Shown here one piece after another: positions 53,198 to 60,775 of a stretch of 60,775 nt of DNA. Each line of letters opens with the position of its first letter. Position 1 is the stretch's first letter. The notes under the pieces are model-generated. The model ran no database searches. It was not told the origin of the DNA and worked only from the letters and a program-made list of their open reading frames with translations. The position numbers and the translations under genes are program-made. Source of the stretch: Vitrella brassicaformis (taxonomy: Eukaryota > Sar > Vitrellaceae); assembly GCA_001179505.1 (NCBI GenBank), contig CDMY01000394.1, positions 8,504 to 69,278 of the forward strand, read 5' to 3'.

Positions 53198-55207
53198 TCA
53201 TCCACTTTTCTTCTCATAGATGACGAAATGTGAATCCAGCACCACCTCCCCACGCACCCCCTCTGTCCAGAAGCTGTCGAAATGCCTTATGGTCTCTGTG
53301 TAGCCATGCGTTCGCAGCCACTCCCCCACACGCCCCTGAGCAAAGCTGCCCCTCAGCAGCACATCCCACACCACAAAATGGGTAATCGGCAGCTGAGGCA
53401 CTGCTGCTACTGTCCCGCTCGATGTGTGTGGAAACCGCCCAGCCAGACACTCAGCCCACTCTGACCTTCCCTCACACGTTGCTACGGCGCCGTGGTGCGC
53501 ATCTGTTGTCATATTCATGGCGCCATTGACGATGTGCTCGAGGGTCTCAATGGGGTGGGTGTAGAAGGTATCTCTCCAGTTGGCAGGGAGGCACTGTGGG
53601 TCGACGCGCGACGAGCAGTCGAGTAGGTGCATGGCGATGTCGGGCCGATGGACGAATGAGTTGAAGGGTGTGGCGTGGCAGGGCGTGAGGAACAACACCG
53701 ACGGCCGGGGGGAGGGCGGCAGAGAGCGGATGTATCCCATGACCTTCTCGGCGCCCTGCATAACATGACAGCACACGAATAAATAAAACAAACAGCACAT
53801 GAGATAGATAAGCCGTGTTTGTTATTGTGTCTGTCCGTTTGATTAGTTAGTCACCTGTTGGTGGACGAACGAGAAGAAGGCCGCGGCAATGATCTGGACC
53901 GCAAAGATCACTGAGAGAGCCACACGCACCACCACCTTTCGCCACGATCGCCCTCGCATGACGGTCTGCGCCACATGGGAAGTGTTCTTGTTTTCTTTGC
54001 CGTTGGCCTGAGAGCCCCTCTGCCGCTGCCTGATGGATGTTGCATCGCCCCCACCAGCGACGGCCCTTGTGCCAGCGACGGCCCTTGTGGCAATATCAGT
54101 ATCTCCCGACGCCGCCACAGTAGCATCAGCACGTGACCCTGGCTCCTCTGCCCATTCCTCCAGCCGCACCATGCTGATTGCTGACCACATGTAGAGGTAC
54201 GGCAGGTAAGGCATCAGGAAGCGAAACTCCTTGTGAGATGCTGTCGACAATGCGCCGATGCTCAGCAATACACCCAACACGATGTCCCTCGAGAAGGACG
54301 ATGCTCCTTCGGCAGTAACGGCAAGCCAGGCGCCCACGATGCAGAGCGGATAGTAGGTCAGCAGCACCGCCCCTAGCCCATCAGCGAGATACCAGTAGGG
54401 TGGATGCGTGCCATAGAATCGGCCTCCATCCAGCTGCACATTGAAGCGCCAGAAGTTGAGCATTGGGAAGGTCAGTCGCCCGTATAGCCTCGAGTCAACA
54501 TAGACCGACACACAGAGTCCACACACGCCCACCAGCAGCCCCTGGCCTATGAACACAGCGAGGTCAGCAAAAGACCGCCACTTATCCCTCTTGTCTGTAA
54601 CCATTTGGCTCCCCAGTCGCAGGGCGTGCGCACCATAAATGACCACCCACATGACGGCTGCCGTCGGCCGAATCACCACAGCCACAGCCGCACACAACAG
54701 ACTCCCCAACAACGACACCTGTTTCCTCATGCCAGCGGTGGCATTGGCCGCCCTCAGCCACATGTGCATAGCAGCCGTCATCAGAAAGACCTCCAGACAG
54801 TTTGAGAACGGCCGGGGGCCGCAGAAGAAATCAAACCACCCCAGAGCACAGCACCAGAAGCACCAATCGCCGACTCTCCGACCAAACAGCTGTTCACAAA
54901 TCCCCACAGTGAGGCAGTTGGTGACAGCGGCGAGGGCGCCCTGCATGAGTCTTGGTGAGTAAGCCACGATAAAGGGAGTGTCCAATTGCAGCAGCTTGAG
55001 TGCGGCGAAGAGCATGCTGATGAGCAGCGGGTGCAGATGGGATCTGAGTGCGATGCACGGCTCCCACTCCCATGTGGTGTAGCCGTAGCCGAATGTGAGG
55101 CGATGGGCGACCTCAGGGCCCTGCCAGTGCTCATCGGGGTTGAAGGACGTGCGCAGAACCAACGCATTCACCACCCGTAGCGCCAGAAAGAATGGCAAGG
55201 ATTGCAT
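53198..55207 (-). CDS. PIGB: GPI mannosyltransferase 3 (PIGB/GPI10), GT22 family
   Basis: Adds the third mannose to the GPI anchor precursor in the ER lumen, using dolichol-phosphate-mannose. ATG 55207 starts MQSLPFFLALRVVNALVLRT; exon 1 (to about 53856) contains SFNPDEHWQGPEVAHRLTFG, the GT22 acidic lumenal motif, then YGYTTWEWEPCIALRSHLHP LLI and FFCGPRPFSNCLEVFLMTAA. Many hydrophobic helices follow, with SASHKEFRFLMPYLPYLYMW, the conserved HKEFRF box. A single intron joins HQQ to GAEKVMGYIRSLPPSPRPSV in phase 0. Exon 2 has LFLTPCHATPFNSFVHRPDI, FYTHPIETLEHIVNG and FDSFWTEGVRGEVVLDSHFV, matching the PIGB-specific C-terminus. The total is about 640 residues, slightly longer than usual owing to a disordered loop rich in Ala/Thr/Gly (about 54120-53970). 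It shares a 163-bp divergent promoter with the GCP5 gene. Confidence 0.92.
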
Positions 55208-55280
55208 CAATCGGATCTACGCAAGATCAGCATCGCATCGCTACATCCCATCGCATGCGATGCTTGAGCCGTGCAGGCCG

Positions 55281-55300
55281 CTAGGGTGCTGCCTGAAACC
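55281..55300 (-). promoter_or_regulatory. Copy C of the shared 20-bp divergent-promoter element (19/20)
   Basis: On the minus strand this reads GGTTTCAGGCAGCACCCTAG, one mismatch from copies A (2669) and B (35066). It lies between the PIGB start (55207, minus) and the GCP5 start (55371, plus). Orientation is opposite to the other two copies, so the element may act in either direction. Confidence 0.58.
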
Positions 55301-55370
55301 GATCGCTTCTGCGCCGAGAGAGAAGGGAGTGGATCGTTGGGGGGTACTGCTGCCATAATTGATCTGCCCA

Positions 55371-58300
55371 ATGGCATCTGAGTTTGCCCAGATCCGCGCC
55401 TCCGAACAGTACAGGCTGCTGCTGCAGTGGATAGCCTTCTCATTGAATGAGCCCGTGGAGTCACCCAACTTCCAGCAGACCGTCAAATTCGCATACCAGA
55501 ACCTCAGCAACCACCAATATCCGGTGTGTCAGCAACCGGCATTCATCAATCGTGGCAGAAATGGCTGGCCTGTGCATCCATCTGTGTGTGCGTCTGTGCT
55601 TGCCGTGTGGTTGTTTGTATGCAGGACACCGATGCGAACGCTGTGGAGCGGGAGTTGGCAGGGTCAGCGGATGAACTTGCTTGAAGTGAATCTCTCCATC
55701 TCTGCGTGTGTGGTGCATGCGGTGTGTTGTGTTGTGGCATGGCATGCAGGGTTCTCACGAAGCTGCGGCATCATGCTCAGGTGTGTTAGCGATGGATGGA
55801 TGGATGGATGGAGCCACAAGAGGTGAAGAAAGGTTGGATGGATGGATGTGTACGTGTGTGCAGGACGCCAAGGCAGACCGGCTGGAGCAGCTCTACGGCG
55901 AGCTCGCCAAGAGCAACGTCCTCTCGACGGCCACGCGGGACATCCACCAGTCGGTGCTGCGACTGCTGCTGTGTCTGTCCAACCGACCTCTCGACTCGTC
56001 CCTACACTTCACGCCGCAATCCATTCAGCTGGTGAGTGACAGACAGACAGATACACACGCACACACGGAATACACTCATCATACCATGCCTCTGCCGAAG
56101 CTTCCATCCTTTGTCTGTCAGCCCGACCCCCTTGCAGACGCCGAGAGGGCGGCGTCAGCTGAGATGAGGGCCTTCCTTAGACGCGAGCAGGACGGCTGGC
56201 GCGACGAGTGGGAGGGGGCGGGGGAGGGGGCGGGGAGTGAGGAGGAAGACGGCACCGACAGCAGTAGTAGTGGTGGTAGCGTTGAAGGTGCTGAGGGCGA
56301 CGAGGCGGCCAAGAAGGAGCCTGTGAGTGTTGGTGTGGATGACGGTTGTCGTGTGGTGGAGGTGACGTCCACTGTGGCGCCCGTAGTCAGTAGAAGAAAA
56401 CCATACCCTGATGGGGTGAGTGAGGACAGACAGGAAAGACATACATATTCATTCACTCATCATTGGTGCCTTCTTCTTACTTACCCACCTCAGAGCGACC
56501 TGGCCGACATCTACAGGGAGGCCTTCCCCGAGCCCCCCGAGTCAGCCCTCTCCCCATCACCCCTCGCGCCCCTTTCGTGCCGATCATCCCTCACCACATG
56601 GCCGGCACTCCCACCCCTCCCATCCACGGCAGCCACTAGTCGATGGGCCGGCACTCTCACCGCTCCGGAAGCATGGGTCGTGCGGCAGACGCTCTTCATG
56701 CTGGGCGGCACGCAATGCGACCTCTACTACCCCAAAGGCGAGGTAGCGAGATGGGCCAGGCGCAAGTGGCGGAAGGGCGTCTTGGTGTGGGAGTCGAGGC
56801 CACTGCAGGTGCAGCGCTACTCCCCAACGGCACTCAAGGGCATGCTCGAGCCGCTGCTGGCTGGCGGCACGGCAGTCACGCTGCTCAAGGCCCTGCTCGG
56901 CCGATTGGCCGGTCGGGGCCTGAGGCGGGCCGTCCCGTCTTCGCTGATGGGCGCGTACCGTGACCGTGACGATGACGGTGAGGACTGTGACACGGCCGCC
57001 ATGGCGGAGGGCATGTGGGGCTTGACCATCCAGGGGTGCCTGGACGGTGTGCGAGAGTGCGTCGACCAGTGGGATGGGCAGCTCACGCAGCTGCATCGAC
57101 AGCTGACGGTCTCTCTGCAGGTGAGGTCAGAGAACACCAAAGGGGACCATTCTCATTTCCGTCTGCACGCCCGCACCCCTTGATGTATCCTTCCTCCCTC
57201 TTGTGCAGCGCGTGTTGCCGGAGCCACTGTCGCTGGGCGGGTCTGTGAGCCGGCGATCCACCGAGGCAACGACCACTCATGCCACAGACGAGGAAGCGCC
57301 ATCGCAGCAACAGACTGCCGGCCCCCTTCCCCCATTGCCGCCCACACGCACCCCACCCCCTCTGCCCAGCCTGCTGCACCTCACTGATGCCGTCCAGCGA
57401 CAGCTGAAACTGATGATAGCGGTGGCGACCTTTGCTGAGGACCTGATCGTCGAGACGCACGCCATTTATGGGAGGGGAGAGGGGTGCAGCAGTGTCACTG
57501 GCTGGGCGCTGAACCGGCTGACGGATGAGGGGCATAGAGCGCAGCTGCAGGGCGATGGCGAGGCTGAACGCATGTGGAAACACATCCTCGACTCTGCGGT
57601 AAGGCCTGCAGAGGAGAGGAGAGGAGAGAGGGATCGCATACATAGATGTGTATCCCATGCCATGCCTGGTGTTGCACGGCACGCACAGGGTCGGGTCTAC
57701 TGGCGGTTGCTGCACTCGTGGGTCAAGACCGGCACCCTCCTCGACCCCTGCGGCGACCTGCCCTTCTTCATCCACACCACACCCACACCCACACCCACAC
57801 CCACCCCCGCCCCCACGTCCCCCGACACCCACCACCCTAGCTCAGAAGTCCGAATGCGTGACCCACTGCCCCTCCTGCCCACAGCATTTGCCCATCTTCT
57901 GCCCAAGTGCATCAGGGCCGGCACAGCGCGCCACCAGCAGATGAGCTGGACTGGCCAGTGCGGATCATGGGCTGCTGTTGAGAGTGGAGATGGTGCTGCT
58001 GTTTGGGATGATGATGGTGCGGCGGAGGTGGTGGTTCGTGAGGATGGTGCGGCGCAGGACGAGATGCGTGAGTTTGTGTTGCGCCAGGGGAGGCTGCTCG
58101 AGTACTTGGCCATCGTCAGGGCTCTCGCATTCTGCCAGGTGCCTACCTACACACATAGAGAGATTGCGCCACACCACACACGAATGCAATGCATCAACGA
58201 CGGGTGCTGTCTGTGTTGTGCTATCTAGATAGCTGATGGTCTGGTGGGCCCCCTGATCGAGGCCCAGATCCAGGGTGGGCCCCACCCCCACCCTTCATCC

Positions 58301-59732
58301 TCCCTACAGGCATTCCAGCTGCTGGTCCACCACCACCTGCGGACACCTGCAGACGACCCCACCAGCCCGGCACACACACTGGTGTCATTCTGCGCCCAGG
58401 CGAGGGAGGGCAGCGCCCTCACTGCCGCCAGCTTTGCTGGGGCGCTGAGGAATGTGTCGGTGGTGGGGCAGGAGGGAGGTCGGGAGATGGCGGGGAAGGG
58501 GGTGGCGGACATACTCGGCGGAGTCAAGGTACGTTGTTGGGGCTGCGATCATCTCATGCATGTTATGAGATCGGTGTGTATGTGTATGTGTATGTGTATG
58601 TGTGCGCAGCTTCATGTGAGCGTGTCGCATCCGATCGACCTCATCCTGACACCCCAAGCACTGCATTGGTATGCACCACCGGAGCTGACGGAGAGCTGCA
58701 TGCCGTACGTCTGTATGGTTGTCTGTCCGTTTGCAGTTATTCGCAAATATGGCAGCGGTGCCTGCTAATGGAGAGCGGCCGCTACCTACTCGGCCACTCC
58801 CTATTCGCCCTGCCCATCCTCACCCCTCAGCAACGAACAACCAACACCACAACAGCACACCACCCCTCCCTGTCCCCTCCCACACCCACACCCACATTCG
58901 TGTGGCAGACAGACGGCGCCCATTCGGCCAGCATCGAGGGAGACGAGATCGTCGGCCGCGCCACCCGGCTGCAGCAGGACGCGCAGCGGCTGCGTGTGGA
59001 GCTGCTGCACATCATCGGCTGCCTGTTGCGTCACGTCGTCAACCAGTCGGTGTTCAGCCCACACACATGGGGCGCGCTGCACCAGGCCGTCGTCGAGGCG
59101 GGATCGCTGCGGACCACGGCCGAGTGCCACCGAGGGCATCTGGACGGTCTGATGGAGAACGCCCTTCTCGTACCCGAGAGCCAGCCGATCAAGCACCTGG
59201 TGGCCGCGCCATTTGAGCTCTACGGCAGCCTGGCGCAGGCGTGTCGGAGCATCGATGAGGCACTGACCGACCACATTGGCCAGCAAGGCGACCATGAGGC
59301 GATGAGGGAGGAGAGGCAGATCTTCGCGGGCATTTTGGCGGGGCACGAGCAGAGGGAGGGTCGGGAGGGCCGGGAGGGCGTAGACGACGCTGCGAGGGGC
59401 AGCATGCAGAGCGGGGGGTCCTCTCCCAGAGTGGCGCCACCGTGCAGCAGGGAGATGCGGGACGTGCGCATCCTGGCGGCACTCAAACTGGCGGACACCA
59501 CACTTAGAGGTCAGTCAGTGCCAATGGATGGACACACCAACAGCTGTTATCCACGCTATGTATGTCTTTGTATGTTGCTGCTGCGTCTGCAGATTTGCGG
59601 CGCGAGATGGGAGAGGATCTGCACGTGTTGATGGCCGGCGGCTCGCCAGAGGTGGCTGAGCTGCTGGATGCGCTCGACTTCAACGGATTCTACTCCCAGA
59701 AGCAGCGACGGGCGACCTATGTAGCTATATGA
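55371..59732 (+). CDS. TUBGCP5: Gamma-tubulin complex component 5 (GCP5-like, Spc97/Spc98 family)
   Basis: ATG 55371 starts MASEFAQIRASEQYRLLLQW. The N-terminal part matches the GCP5-type start: NFQQTVKFAYQNLSNHQYP, LTKLRHHAQDAKADRLEQLY, then HQSVLRLLLCLSNRPLDSSL followed by HFTPQ. A large exon holds APEAWVVRQTLFMLGGTQCD (GRIP1-like start), SPTALKGMLEPLLAGGTAVT and an acidic loop. Next come LTDAVQRQLKLMIAVATFAE, GRVYWRLLHSWVKTGTLLDP (the GCP box of Trp and Pro residues), and LRQGRLLEYLAIVRALAFCQ. The C-terminal GRIP2 region has HPIDLILTPQALHWYSQIWQ, RCLLMESGRYLL, RVELLHIIGCLLRHVVNQSV and HRGHLDGLMENALLV, ending QRRATYVAI at 59732. GCPs form the gamma-tubulin ring complex that nucleates microtubules. 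About 1080 residues in about 11 exons, with Thr/Pro-rich (57775-57830) and Glu/Gly/Ser-rich loops. Confidence 0.86.
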
Positions 59733-60775
59733 CTGACTGTTGCAGGTGGAGTGTGTGTGGTAGGCACTCGTAGCAAGTACGTAGCTGGCAGAGCATGAGA
59801 GGGGACCGACAGACCATTAATGACGCCGAGAAACGGGTGTGGTGTGCAGCGAGGCGGGCGACAAATACATAGATGGATGGACAGACATGTGCATGGCATG
59901 CAGCCAGCAGACAGGCGAGGAATGGCAAGCCAGGTAGATGGCATGTTCGTTGGTTCGTGTGAGAGGCTGGCTGCATGACGGACGGGCCTTGTGATCGAGA
60001 TGACGTTTGGACGCATCGGTGGCAGCTTTTCAGCGACTTATTTAAGCAGGGTGTTGTGATGAGTCCTGAGCATCCATCAACCCAATGGTCGATTCGTCTT
60101 TCCCCCTCTGCCGCTTCCTCCCTCCCTCCCTCCCTGCGTCCACCCCATCCGGCGTAGTGAGCGAGGTGAGTGCACAAATGACTTGTCAGAAAGCACCGCA
60201 CCCACCCACCCCCAACCGGCCAGTCAATCAGCGAGCGATAGGTATAGGTATAGGTAGATACGCTATGCTATGCTATGTCTGTGCAGAACGGCCTCCCTCA
60301 CACACATCCACACTCAACCGCGACAAGAAAAGAGCACTCATGCGCACCAGACCACACCCACATACGTGCAGCAGGGATTCCGTCAGGCAGGCAGGCAGGC
60401 AGGCATCAGACAGACAGACGGACAGCCTACCTACCTGCCTGCCTGCCTGCCTGCAGTGTTCGTATGCGCTGTCTCGTTCGCTGCGATTGCATTCATCACA
60501 CTGACTGCATCCATGCGTGCGATGATTGACGTCCGTCAAGTGAGAATCAGACAGACAGACAGACAGCCAGAGCCAGAAACAAAGGCAGACAGGCCCATAA
60601 ATCCTCCGGGCTGATTTGACTGTCACAACCACACACATCACATACGTCACACTCACGTCACGAATTGAATGGGCATGGGATGGCATGGCATGGCATCCAG
60701 ATGAAAGGATGAGTGAGTGAGTGGGTCAACGGTGCAGCCCCCTCGATCTCCTCTTACACCCCCATCCCCCCCCCC
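59733..60775. other. 3' flank, no gene supported
   Basis: It contains AGGC (60384-60404) and CCTG (60433-60454) tetranucleotide repeats, CAGA repeats near 60549-60568, GGCAT near 60685-60699 and a terminal C-run. Open frames are repeat translations with non-ATG starts. The opposed AGGC and CCTG arrays are complementary and could form a hairpin. Confidence 0.6.
60384..60454. repeat. Inverted pair of tetranucleotide arrays, (AGGC)n and (CCTG)n
   Basis: (AGGC)n at 60384-60404 and (CCTG)n at 60433-60454 are reverse complements across a loop of about 28 bp of CAGA-rich sequence. Confidence 0.75.

Noticed and set aside
59725-60686. Frames of 100-160 codons in the right flank
   Set aside because: Repeat translations (AGGC, CCTG, CAGA), mostly with non-ATG starts, and no conserved content.

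Overview
The window reads as nuclear DNA of a eukaryote. Nearly every gene is broken by short GT-AG introns (about 50-170 bp), there are no operons or ribosome-binding sites, and the contents include a Sm-like LSM7, gamma-tubulin complex component 5, a GPI mannosyltransferase and a Fanconi-type E3 ligase. One gene is phytoene synthase with a secretory-type N-terminus, as expected for a plastid inside the endomembrane system. Two other genes carry mitochondrial presequences in front of helical repeats of the kind common in alveolate and algal organelle RNA-binding proteins. I infer a photosynthetic alveolate or similar complex-plastid alga; a chromerid such as Vitrella is my best guess. No sequence here names the species.

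Layout, left to right (about 20 genes): phytanoyl-CoA dioxygenase family (-), small unknown protein (+), coiled-coil protein (-), helical-repeat protein fused to an RluA pseudouridine synthase (-), paralogous helical-repeat protein (-), LSM7 (+), FANCL (+), unknown multi-exon protein (-), TTC38-like protein (+), a gene-poor simple-repeat stretch with a 300-N gap (23.2-26.7 kb), ankyrin/F-box-like protein (-), unknown (+), prolyl-oligopeptidase/DPP family peptidase (-), mitochondrial unknown (+), phytoene synthase (-), voltage-sensor-domain-only protein (+), acidic/Gln-rich unknown (+), NAPE-PLD-like metallo-hydrolase (-), very exon-rich coiled-coil protein (+), PIGB/GPI10 mannosyltransferase (-), gamma-tubulin complex component 5 (+).

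The genes do not form one pathway. They are housekeeping functions: RNA processing (LSM7, RluA), DNA repair ubiquitination (FANCL), microtubule nucleation (GCP5), GPI anchor synthesis (PIGB), lipid metabolism (PhyH, NAPE-PLD-like) and carotenoid synthesis (PSY). Organisation is the more striking aspect. Eight gene pairs are divergent, several with start codons 100-210 bp apart. Three of those divergent promoters share a near-identical 20-bp element that I do not recognise. Many introns carry CA-rich sequence just after the 5' splice site and TG-rich sequence just before the 3' splice site, so the two intron ends could pair.

Exon boundaries were placed by eye from reading frame, splice consensus and family similarity. 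Spans are coding start to stop including introns; a few boundaries, flagged below, are unresolved.
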